Assembly: GCA_026545225.1 (NCBI GenBank) | Contig: CM048852.1 | Location: 54,257,146 to 54,321,145 of the forward strand | Length of the DNA: 64,000 bases | Direction: 5' to 3' | Source: Cornus controversa | Lineage: Eukaryota > Streptophyta > Magnoliopsida > Cornales > Cornaceae | Shown here: in pieces, positions 50,212-60,550 of the stretch | Numbering within the stretch: position 1 is the first letter of the stretch | How the letters are laid out: each line of letters opens with the position of its first letter | Made by a program: the position numbers and the translations under genes | The notes under the pieces: model-generated | Databases searched by the model: none | What the model saw: only the letters and a program-made list of their open reading frames with translations | Told to the model about the DNA's origin: nothing

Positions 50212-53200
50212 GGCAAAAGTGCAACATACCCTCCTAGGGTTTCGCCATGTGAACAAAGTACCCCCAAACTTTCAAAGTGAATAAATGAGTCCTTATAGTT
50301 TGAAAAACGAGCAATTTATCTCCTTGAATAGAATTCCGGTCACTTTCTGATGCACATGACTTAATTTTTTTTTTTATAATTTCAAAATTACTTTCCAATG
50401 TCACCTTTATACCCCTCTTCTTTCTTTAACTTTATTTCTCTCTCCATTTTTATATTTAGTATATATTTTTTTAAAAATAACTACATTTAGTAATTTTTAT
50501 CAATAATAAATATTTACAAAGCTCCTAAAATTTTATATTAAAATTCATATTACTTAACTAAAGAATACAAGACAAGCCCAAGTAATTCATAAATAGTTCA
50601 ATTCTTGGCACCCCACAAACGATATGCTAGTAGCAAACGATATGTTATATTTACCGGCCATTGTGACATTGTCAAAGCAACTATTCATATTATAAAATAA
50701 ATAAAAAACAATTATTCAGATAAAAAAATTATATTCAATGCTTTCTCTGAACTATGACTCGGTGCTATATAATTACATTTAATTTATACAAATTTTACTT
50801 AACTAAGAAAATCAGTAAGTAGACCGAGTTTAGAAGTCAATTGAAGAAAGAGATTTTGAATTAGCAAAAAAATTATATTTCTATTCAATAATTTTTCTTT
50901 TTCTTTTTGTATATTATCGATCTTTATGCAATTTCTTTTTCAACTTAATTAATTATAAAACTTGTTTGACAAAACATTGCTAAACCCCTCAAATTGCGCA
51001 CCCATTATTACCAGGTGAGCAAATTGTTTGGAAGTTTACTAGTAAGAGTCGTGCTTGCTGCACAAGCATTAGGTCCAAAAATAGAAAAGCAAAATAAACC
51101 ATATTCTTCAATCTCAAAGACATTTATTGGCCTTATATTTTAATAGAGTTTCAAAAATCACCCGTTGATCATCGTACTTGTAACATTAGCAAGTTATAAC
51201 AAATTTGGTAATATGAATAAGATTGACAAAGTTGAGCATAATTCTTAGATAAAGGCAACAAATTAGGAAAAAATAAAAAACAAAAACCCTTCACTGCACC
51301 AAACTAGCGCCCAATATTTCAAACATTTTCAGAACCCATAATCACACTTCTTGGAGCATGCAGGCCACCATCAACATCCTCATCCTCATCCTCTGAAGAG
51401 TTGTTTAAGTTTTGTAGGTTATCATTTGGTGCATATGTTGAGTCAATGTTAGAATAATTATATTCTCTTGCATGCATATCAAGCTCCATATCATCAAACT
51501 CATTATCCACTTCATATTCACGAGCTTCATAATTTACATTATTAACTGCCCGCTCCACATTGTCACCTTCTATCTCAGCATTTTCATTTTCATTATATTA
51601 TTTATTGCGAACTCAACATTACCATTAACCACCTCACATTCTCACTCTAAGATTTCATCTTGTCAACATCATGCTCAACCAATACAATCCGGGGCAATCT
51701 ATCATGTTCATTTTCTGTAAACACAAGAAAAATTAACAAAAGCATGAGACTCCAAATATAGTATACTGCGAAGGTCAATAATGTAATTTAATACTTTACA
51801 ACCTGCATAAGGTTTACAGATTTGTAGATTGTACTCTTATCATCACCACTCACTATAAGTCTACAAACTAGATAAATTGAAGCCAAGCCAAACACACCTT
51901 CTAAGCCAAACCAAAATCTATAAACAAACATGGTAGTAAAATAACAATAAGAAAAGGCCAAAATTAAAAGTGAGGTCTCACAGAGTGCTCTTTCTTTTTT
52001 ATGTTTCTTTCTTTCTTTACCAGACAAGTGCAATTATTTTCCTTTGTATGTGGATTCTCTTTTCAGAGGAGTGTTTTTTTATTTTTATTTATATTTTTTT
52101 TCCATTTGTATATGATTCTTTCTTCACTCAAGTTGTATTCTCTGTTTTTTTCTTGTGCATGCAAACTTGTGTTCTGAAAGTGAACATCCACTTGTGATGG
52201 GTGTAAACACAAAGTGAAGAAAATCTTCCAAAAAATTGATGGTATTATTTCATTTACTCTAATTTTTCCCAAAATTGATTTTGTAGATTCACATATGCCG
52301 AAAAATTTTCATGTCTCTCTCAATTTTTGTTTCAATTTGTTCTTCATTTTCCCTTTTTTTTTTGGGTTTGAAATTGGGTTAATTTACTTAGAATTTTTTG
52401 TTGGCTTTATACCACCAACATAGATTCAGAACAGGGCAAAGTGACAGTGTCGGGAAATGTAGACCCAGCCACACTGATCAAGAAGCAAACAAAGAGTGGG
52501 AAACATGCAGAGCTATGGGGTGTTCCTATGGCCAACCAGAACCAGAGAGGGAGGGGGGGAAGGGGATGGTGGTGAAGAGAGAGAGTGTGTGTTGGTGGCG
52601 GTGGTGGTCGTGGGTAGAGAAGTGAGAGATGAAACAGGTGGTTGAAAGAGGAGAGAGAGAAAGGAAATAAACTTGGAGAGTCACCACCATACTATAGCCA
52701 CCGGTGGTGGTGGTGGACGATTTGGGGCAGCTATGATTTATGTGCACCGAGAGCACCCCCAATGCTTAAATGAAGAAAAAACACAGATTTAAAAGTGACA
52801 AATGTAATAGAGAAATATAAACAACTCACCTATTTGAAGAATAACTTGCAAACCTAACAGCAAATCACGAACTCGAATTTTAGATCCAAAACCACACTAG
52901 TTTGAAGCCTATATTGCATTTTCCCTTATTCTCTCTCTTAGCACTTAACAAACCACCACACAAACACGTCTCAAACACTTTGAATATTTTGAGATATGTG
53001 TTGGTTTACGTGTTGAGGTTAGTTTTGATATTTTATATTTATTTAATTTTTTAAAAATTAATTATAAGAAACAGTTTGGTAAATGTACTTCATCATCAGT
53101 CAAAATTTAGTCTCCAATCAAAAACAGAGACAACTTGCTAATTTTTAAACTAATAGGACTGATGTGTTCACTTATAAACCGTATAGGTATTTTGCTCATT

Positions 53201-53230
53201 CAATGGAATCCGGGGGTATGCACTTTTGCC
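50212..53230. mobile_element. Pack-MULE (3019 bp) with perfect 9-bp target duplication
   Basis: Both ends begin GGCAAAAGTGCA (right end in reverse complement), and related sequence continues inward for more than 100 bp. The 9-mer AAAATAATT flanks the element exactly at 50203-50211 and 53231-53239, the hallmark of a Mutator-like insertion. No MULE transposase domain is readable. Instead, the interior carries part of a host HIPP-type gene (52159-52575). A second, acidic open frame lies on the minus strand (51319-51558, SSEDEDEDVDGG); its origin is unknown to me. Confidence 0.85.
52159..52575 (+). pseudogene. Captured HIPP-like (heavy-metal-associated domain) gene fragment
   Basis: Exon 1 (52159-52241) reads MQTCVLKVNIH, then after one extra base CDGCKHKVKKIFQKIDG, the CxxC metal-binding helix of an HMA domain; a GT donor follows. 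Exon 2 (about 52408-52575) reads [20 protein letters not shown], then [16 protein letters not shown], and ends in a Gly/Arg-rich stretch at TGA (52573). This is the second half of the HMA fold as found in heavy-metal-associated isoprenylated plant proteins, which bind metals and act at membranes or in stress responses. The single-base insertion near 52192 breaks the frame, and the acceptor before exon 2 is unclear. CCCCCAATGC near 52755 may be a remnant of the C-terminal prenylation region. It lies wholly inside the Pack-MULE. Confidence 0.75.
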
Positions 53231-53239
53231 AAAATAATT

Positions 53240-55595
53240 TCATCTCTTCTTTTATAAATTTGTTATTATCAAATACAGTAAGGTTATATTAAATGACATT
53301 ATTGTAAAAGTAGCAATAAAATTGCTTTAAAAAATATTGTTACTATAATAAAAAGACCAAAACAGAAAAGAGAAGAGTGATGAACTGATGATACATGGCT
53401 TATCCTTCATCCCTTTTTAACCTGAGGGAATTTTTCAAGGTTTTATACATAGATATAAACATTTTTCCTTTCTAATATGGAAAAAGAAAAAGCAACTTTT
53501 TAATTTTTTTATATAATCTTCTTAAATGTGTGTTGTTCCATATCTCATCCATTTAATATTTAGATTTTAGAGTCTAACATTACAAAACTACCCATATACC
53601 AGGTGCTTCGCGTTTGGATGGACAGAAAAAGTTGGATAAAACACCATATTAGATTAGGAAACAGATAAATGTTGTCCAATTTTGGGGAATAACAAATCCT
53701 GGGATAGCATAGCATAATTAGCATTTAGAACAAAATTATCAACATATCCCTTAATAATTTAAACATTTCATTTTCATCCCTCCCGCCAGTTTTTTGTTGT
53801 CTTTTTACTGTCGCTCTTTTTCCTCTGAACCAACGTTGTTCTCTCTCTACACCACTGCAACGACCGGCGACAAAGGTATCTCTCTCATCTGACTTTCAGG
53901 TTTCTCTCTCACTCTTCTCTTTTCTTCTCATACAGAGGTCACTCTCTCATCATTCTTTACTCTCAATCTTACAGATGCTCTCATTCACGAACTCCCTCTA
54001 TTTCTTTTTTCCTTCCATTTACTGTTTATATGTCTCTCTCAAACTCTCATTTTTTTTTTCCTTTCATGTTTCTTTGTCTACTCAGAGTCTCAGGCCCTAA
54101 AACAGACAGAGGTGGATCTTCACTGTGCTTTCTTCCCAAGGGAGGACATTTAGCAAACAGTAAGGGGATTGAAGAGAGGGCCCTTTGACCGTGGTTCTCA
54201 GGTTGTCTCCTCACTCATTTTCTTTTCTATTTTATTTCTTTTGATCGATGTTTCTTTTTTCCTTTGTTTTGATATCTATTTATTGAATGGAACTGGTTGA
54301 AACACAATTTTGTGGATCTATTAGTGTTCAAATTGTTAATTTGAGATGTTTTGGAGTACAGAGTTGCTTGACAACTGAGAAATTTTGTGGGTGCAATGTA
54401 CTTGTTTGGTAAAAGACCGCAGAGAATTTAGCTGTCAATTTAATAGGTTGGAAGATCAAGAGAACGATATGGGTACATGTAAAGAGGTTAATATGTTATT
54501 CTAGTGTGTTTCGTATGCTTTGTGAGAACTTGGAAGTAAAATTTACTTGCAAAGGAGAAATGAAGCTATAAGGGAAGTTATATAGACATGCAGAAAAGTT
54601 ATTGCACCAGTATATGGGAATTGGCTTTTCGTAAAAAACTGGAATGATTTGTTGGTTCTATCCAGTATAGAACTTGTCCAATAATTATCTTTGAATTTTT
54701 TGCGTGATAATGACAAGGTCTAAAGAAGTTTATGGCTTCCGGCTGCTCATAAGCTGGAAAATAAATACAGATTTCCTTAAAATACACCTGCGCGTGCATT
54801 TTGACTAATAATTCCAAATTTTTAATCACAGCCATTTCCACCTCTGATTCTCCTATGTTTACTACCCAATATTACTTGTTTGGTAAAAGACCATAGATAT
54901 TTTTTTGGCTGCATTTAATCTGGTTGGTGACTTTAGTTGTCTCTCGATTGGGTAGCCCTGACACATTCTTAAAGAAATTTTGAAGAAAAATTGTAGTAAA
55001 AAATCATGTAGTAATAGGAAACACACTGATTTCTTTTAACTATTTGATTTTCACTAGTATTTAGTTGACGAATGATGACACTATCCCGTCCTCAAGCTTG
55101 CCAATGCATGTTATATATTAACTTATTTTCATTCCTGTTGACCTCAACATTTCAATCTAATATTATTTAAGTGATTTTGATAATAACAACTTATTATAAG
55201 AAGGTAGAATTAATAAGTGAAGATTAGAAAACATCCAACTTTCTCAAGGTACTGCTGGTTGCTTTCTTTCTTTTTAATAAATGCAACCGATTCAGTGACC
55301 TCTTGCTCTGTCACATATATTCAGCTTTCCCAATGTTCTTGTCTTTACAAGTAGCCAGTCTGTAACAATCACTTGTTACCAAACAAGTCTGAATTATAAG
55401 TTGATGCCAATCCATTATTTGTGTGTGTGTGTACACACACACGTATACAGACACATGCAAAGTCTATGTCAGAGACTCAGATGACCCTACACTTAGGTTA
55501 ATCTTACTTGGAAAATGTTCCCTTGAGATGCTCAATTTACTTAACTTGAAAATCAGACAGAGATGTTACCTGACCTATCTTAGACAAATATTTGA

Positions 55596-55632
<37 letters not shown>

Positions 55633-56091
55633 AACACATATTAATGATTTCTAACCTTTAGATATGATATAAGTATATAAAAAAGTAGTTATTTGCAATC
55701 ATATCTAATGATTAAGTGACTTGTACATGTGGAAATGAACTTTTTGTTGACTCGTGAACAGGCAAAGGATTATTACCGCACAAGTGTGGATATATACACG
55801 TATTCATTTCTTTCTACTTAAATCATTTCACAATTTAGATGGCATCACACTGAATAATCCACATGGATTAACCTCACTATTCTCAAGCCCAATTACTGGC
55901 CCACAACACAAAATCTAGCTCAAAAAATGCAAATCAAATGGGTTGCAGAGTACAATCGATCAAGTCATTGTATTTCTGTATCAATATCCTCGTTATAGTA
56001 CATTTATATATATATATACACTACTGCTAAGTTTTGACCTCTATGCATGACAGTTGATGCCGTATGACATTAATTATATGATCCATCGGTG
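53240..56091. other. Intergenic stretch with a leader-like pyrimidine-rich part
   Basis: Positions 53810-54250 are CT-rich with GC-richer islands (CAACGACCGGCGACAAAG, then GTATCTCTC) and look like a transcribed leader or non-coding exon, but no coding sequence follows. GT/CA (55420-55443) and (AT)n (55602-55628) microsatellites lie near 55.5 kb. TACTTGTTTGGTAAAAGACC occurs twice (54398 and 54867). Confidence 0.4.
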
Positions 56092-56405
56092 CATATATAA
56101 AAATGTTGAAGTCCACTCTAATCCTAAAGCACTGTGAGACTCGTCATTATACAGTGAGCTTAGATGCTAACTCATTAATCCAAAATTCGAATTTTGTGCC
56201 CAACGACTAATTTTTACACTTAATGTTTTTCAACCATTTCTAAACGACCATATATAAAAATGTTGAAGTCCACTCTAATCCTAAAGCACTGTGAGACTCG
56301 TCATTATACAGTGAGCTTAGATGCTAACTCATTAATCCAAAATTCGAATTTTGTGCCCAACGGCTAATTTTTACACTTAATGTTTTTCAACCATTTCTAA
56401 ACGAC
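56092..56405. repeat. 157-bp tandem duplication, nearly perfect
   Basis: 56092-56248 and 56249-56405 are identical except for one base by eye (CAACGACTAA against CAACGGCTAA). Both contain TTGAAGTCCACTCTAATCC and TTCAACCATTTCTAAACGAC. The near-identity means a recent event. Confidence 0.95.
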
Positions 56406-57658
56406 CAGAATTTGTTCTTGGACTATAAATACACCTTGTATATGCATTATACAAGAGAGAGAGATTACCATAACTCTACATGATCATATATGATTGGTAG
56501 ATGCTACCTCGAAGCTTAAATCTTCATATCATTCATCTATTGGTAGATATCATTTGTGTATCTATCTATTGAGGAATATTCTCCATTGAGCTATCATTTG
56601 TGTATCTATCTATCGAGGAATATTCTCCGTAGTATCTAAATTCTTATTCAACCTATTTGAGAGGAAGATCAAGTTGTGTACTGGGTAAAAAGGCCCAAGT
56701 CATGAGTTTGGCAAAGAAGTCTCGGTGAGATTTTCATTGAACAAGGAAGTTCTAGTAATGAGCTTGGCAAGGAAGTCTCGGTGAGGTGTTCACGGAGCAA
56801 AAAAATCCAAGTGTTACACTTAGCAATTGTAAACGTTTGCTTTTCACCCTTAAGGGAAGCTTGATAGTGGAAACCTCAAGAGATGCTCTTGAGGCATGGA
56901 CATAAACAAGAGGGGCCAAACTATGTAAAAATCATAGTGTCATTTGGTTTATATTTCTCTATTCTTAAATTCCTTTATTTGATAGCATTTCATTTATTTA
57001 AATTCCATATGCTTTATATATAAATGATACATGTTTATATACTTTAATTCACATGAGGAAGATGAGATGAATGCTTGGAGTATGTTGGTTGAGTTGTGGA
57101 ATTAATTAATTGTTGATTGATTGAGTTTTTATTTGATTATCTAATTGGCAATCAATTTGCATACTATGTGTTTGATAAAATGCGCTACAACATTTTCACA
57201 CACTACAAGCATGATATGTTGCACTTACACTTGTTATTGTATACATTAAGTGCATAATAATCTTCTAAGATAGAATATTCTCATTCTCACTTGTTGAATA
57301 CAGAAGTTCACCAAGTATTTGACAAAAGTTCATTCAAGATCATTTTTGTCAAAACAAACTAAACCGAAAAAAGTTTCATATTTTGCTTAATGTCCCTATT
57401 CACCCCCTCTAGGGACAATTCTCGGGTCACAATTCCCATTCTAATTGAGTCTGATAAATTATAAAAGTGGCATGTGTACTCCACTAGTAACATTTTTCCA
57501 TGTCTTTATGTCTGGGAAGCTGAAGTGTTGGATCATAGCTTGCTTCGAATATTCAATTGTTCTAGAAGTGTCCAAATCAAGTCTTCTGAAGATCCTGTAT
57601 CAATTTGGGAATCTCAAGATCTGTTACTAGTTTTGTATTTTCCTTCTTTACATAGATA
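56406..57658. other. Possible retroelement-derived stretch
   Basis: GGACTATAAATACACC (56419) followed by GAGAGAGAGATT, repeated GTATCTATCTAT and GAATATTCTCC blocks (56545-56630), repeated GGCAAGGAAGTCTCGGTGAG words (56710-56790), and CCCTATTCACCCCCTCTAGG (57396) resemble the LTR and leader of some copia elements. I could not define two ends, a primer site or a target duplication, so this is only suggestive. Confidence 0.3.
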
Positions 57659-58458
57659 GTGCATTTGTATATGCTCTCTCTTGATCATGCTCTTTATTTA
57701 TTAGCAAATGCATTTTCTCAATTTAATTATCTTTCAGCACAAAATATTGATGGATACAAATACTTAATTTATGGATGGGTTGAGGTGGCTGAGACTGGAG
57801 CTAATGATGGTAATATATGGAACGATAAACTTGAAGAATACTTTGTAATGTTAATGGAAGAGGAAAAAAAGAAGGAAAATCAAAAAACAACCACATTCCA
57901 CCCTGAAGCTTGGAAAGCCATAGAAGAGGGGATGAAAAGGTTGACTAGTGGGGAGTATACGAGACAACAATTAAGGAATAAATTCTATCAATTCAAAGAC
58001 AAATATAAGTCCTTTAAGAAATTTTTATCCAATTTTGGTTCGTCGTGGGACTCTAAATCTGGGCAGGTGACACTCACCAAGGCTCAATGGGAGAAGATGT
58101 ACAAGGTTAGTTGGAATTTTAATATTTGTAATAGTGTCCATTTATTTATATAATTAACAATAAAATGTAATTGCAGAATGTCAAGAATGCTCGGTGGCTT
58201 TGGAGAAAATGATGCAAACACTATGACTTGCTTTCTGACTTGTTTGACGACACATCTGCCACTAATGTTTATGGAAGAACGAGTGGTGTTGTGAAAGTCG
58301 ATGAGGGCATAACTAGAATAGAGGCCTTCTTGGTGGTGCTGGATAGCATGGAAGGCCTTGATAATGATCGTTATTTCAAAGCCCTGGATATGTTCCATGA
58401 CATGCCTTGTGGGGAAAAATGTTTCTTGGGCTTAATGATGAGACAAAGATGGGCTTGA
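57659..58458 (+). pseudogene. Myb/SANT-like domain gene, one internal stop
   Basis: Exon 1 (57659-58105) includes WNDKLEEYFVMLMEEE, FHPEAWKAIEEGMKRL, YTRQQLRNKFYQFKDKYKSF and GQVTLTKAQWEKMYK. This is the Myb/SANT-like domain found in plant L10-interacting-MYB-like proteins and in PIF/Harbinger second proteins. A GT-AG intron (58106-58176) leads in phase to exon 2 (58177-58458): NVKNARWLWRK, then TGA at 58210-58212, then CKHYDLLSDLFDDTSATNVY and a C-terminal helical region FKALDMFHDMP in the same frame to a final TGA. Only this one stop interrupts the frame. The linker between the two conserved parts is shorter than I expect for the family. No transposase is nearby, so it may be a host-type copy rather than part of an element. 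Confidence 0.7.
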
Positions 58459-58839
58459 TATAGAGTCTGTGATTTTATTAATGCTTGCTTGTGTGTTTTA
58501 GATTTATGTTTGGAGACCATGTTTATTTATGCTTTATGTGGTTAATTTTATGTTTATACTTATATGTGCTAGCACGTTTTTAGACTTTTGTGATGAATAA
58601 TATGTTTGTTTATGCTTGTAGCATTGTAGTATGGCTTCATAGCTTCTGAGATGAACCTTGTAACATGCATGGTCCTCAAAAATAGTGAAATTAAACAGAA
58701 AACAATATATATCCACTGAACGAAAAAGATTATTCTCTAGCTAAATTGGTCTTCTTTCAACTCTTTTTCGTACTACAACAATTTACAGAAAACACTAGCT
58801 AATATTTTCAAACTAATAATATTACATATAAATAAAACA

Positions 58840-59261
58840 CTAAACTGTTTTCTTGTCATTGCAGCAGTGATCATCATCAGGAATTCTGCAGATATGGAAA
58901 AGGTATGCACTGACAGCAGCTGCCATGCCGTAGAGAGAGAAGCAAGCAAGGAACAATAAAAGGTCTGCACCAGCAACATCCTGCAGCTACGTAAACTCCG
59001 CAATTTGATTTGCAAACTCAAACATTATGGATGTGAATAAGAACCAAAAGGCAAATTTTAAGAAACTTTTCCCAAGTGATTTCTTGTTTGGGGCCGATTT
59101 TGGATAATCTGACCTTTAAGTATTCTATGAAGAATCGAACAAAAACTAACAAAATGATGGCAGCAGCTAAGGACTAGTGGCCGCTGGAATAAGTATGGTA
59201 ATACTGTGAACATACCAGTTGCTGCGTTAATATAGTCTGTAAGATATTTTTTGGAAGCCAT
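58840..59261 (-). pseudogene. Small multi-pass membrane-protein gene, broken
   Basis: Minus-strand reading from ATG at 59261: MASKKYLTDYINAAT, then after a ~49-bp gap (possibly a shrunken intron, 59167-59215) AAAIILLVFVRFFIEYLK and SKIGPKQEITWEKFLK. A frame change follows, then FAFWFLFTSIMFEFANQIAE, an in-frame TAG, and ADLLLFLACFSLYGMAAAVS with HICRIPDDDHCCNDKKTV to TAG at 58840-58842. At least three hydrophobic, membrane-like segments are present. The pieces lie in order within ~420 bp, which suggests a decayed compact gene or retrocopy. I do not recognise the family. It is my own reading across frames and could be over-interpreted. Confidence 0.45.
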
Positions 59262-59370
59262 ATATGGGGAGTAATATATATAAATATATATGCTGTGTTG
59301 GTAAATTGCAGTAGAGACGTAATTATTTATATATCTGTGTTGAGGGTCGACGAAGTAAGAAGAGCTAGGA

Positions 59371-59978
59371 AAATAGTTGCAGTTCGGAATCGGAACCGAG
59401 GGGAACCGTACCGAACCGTGGCTACGGTTCCGGTTCCGGTTCCTAAAATTAGGAACCGTTACCAACGGTTCCGGTTCCGGTTCCAGGACCAGTAGAACCG
59501 TACTGGAACCGTTGGGGGTAACGGTTCCTTGGAACCGAACCGGAACCAGAACCGGAACCGTTTTATATTAAATATGTGTATATATATATAATATAATAAC
59601 TATATATAATATATATATATATACATTACATATAATAATTATATATAATGTATATATATTATGTATAGTAATTATATTATAATACATTATATATAATTAT
59701 TATATGTAATGTATATATATCTATAATTATATATATATAGGGTGTCATTTTTAGATTGTAGGTCTCACATTTATTTAATGAATATATATATATATATATA
59801 TATTTTGTATTTTCAAGCTTCATTAAAAAAAAAAAAAATTCTTAAGGAACCGCGGTTTGGAATCGTACCGAGAACCGCGTTTCGGTTCTTCACGGTTCCG
59901 GTTCCGAAAATCAGGAACCGTTGGTAACGGTTCCGGTTCCACCAAGAACCGTGAGGAACAGTACCGTGTGCACCCCTA
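59371..59978. mobile_element. hAT-type element, GTGCAC-ended family, copy 3
   Basis: The right end GTGTGCACCCCTA (59966-59978) is the TAGGGGTGCACAC TIR. Subterminal DNA at both sides is packed with GGTTCCGGTTCC/GGAACCGGAACC words, and the core (59570-59800) is AT repeat. The left TIR is not readable, so the left border is approximate. Confidence 0.65.
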
Positions 59979-60026
59979 GTGATGAATGGGATTGAGCAAT
60001 TACCCAGAACTACGAAAGGACCATTA

Positions 60027-60204
60027 TATTAGAGTTATTATATTTAATAAGGATAGAATAGTCTTTTACTTTATTTTGTTTGTAAGCCTATATATATTCT
60101 CTTTATTAGGTTTTCATGTTTTGTAACTTTGCATTGAGATTATAATAGAAATCCTAACCCCTTTTTGTTTTTATCTCTTCTTCTCTCTCTTTACAATTCT
60201 CACA
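60027..60204 (+). repeat. 5' LTR of a Ty1-copia retrotransposon
   Basis: About 178 bp from TATTAGAGTTATTATATTT (probably TGTTAGAG originally) to TTCTCACA, immediately before the primer site. It contains CCTATATATATTCTC as a TATA-like signal (60087). The start is inferred, because the second LTR lies outside the window. Confidence 0.6.
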
Positions 60205-60216
60205 TGGTATCAGAGC
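60205..60216 (+). other. Primer-binding site (initiator-Met tRNA)
   Basis: TGGTATCAGAGC directly follows the LTR end; it is the standard copia primer site, complementary to the 3' end of initiator methionine tRNA. Confidence 0.9.
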
Positions 60217-60550
60217 AATGATCCAGATGAGTTCTTTGATTGGTAATCATATGGAAGAACTGTACATCCCATCTACGCTGACCGCAGATCCAACTCCGCG
60301 GTGAGTTGGCTGGAGGTTGCAAGGGGCAGTGCGCCCCTGCCAGGGTTCCGCCCCGAATTTTTTTTTTTTTTGGAGCGTTTTGGCATCGATTTGATTCTGG
60401 TATCGCTTCCGTTTAGCATCGAATTGTTCTGATTCGCACCGTTTATCTCTGGTATTTGGCTTTCATCTCTCTTCGTACTTATTTTGGTTAATCGTACTGT
60501 TCCGATTCGCACCGTTCGTCTCTGATATTTGACTTTCTCCTCTCTTCGAC

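Noticed and set aside
53810..54260. First exons of a gene
   Set aside because: The sequence looks like a leader with possible splice sites, but no coding continuation was found downstream, so no gene is claimed.
55747..57430. Solo LTR of a copia element
   Set aside because: TATA-like and CACCCCCTCTAGG features are suggestive, but no matching borders or 5-bp duplication could be found; it is kept only as a low-confidence note.
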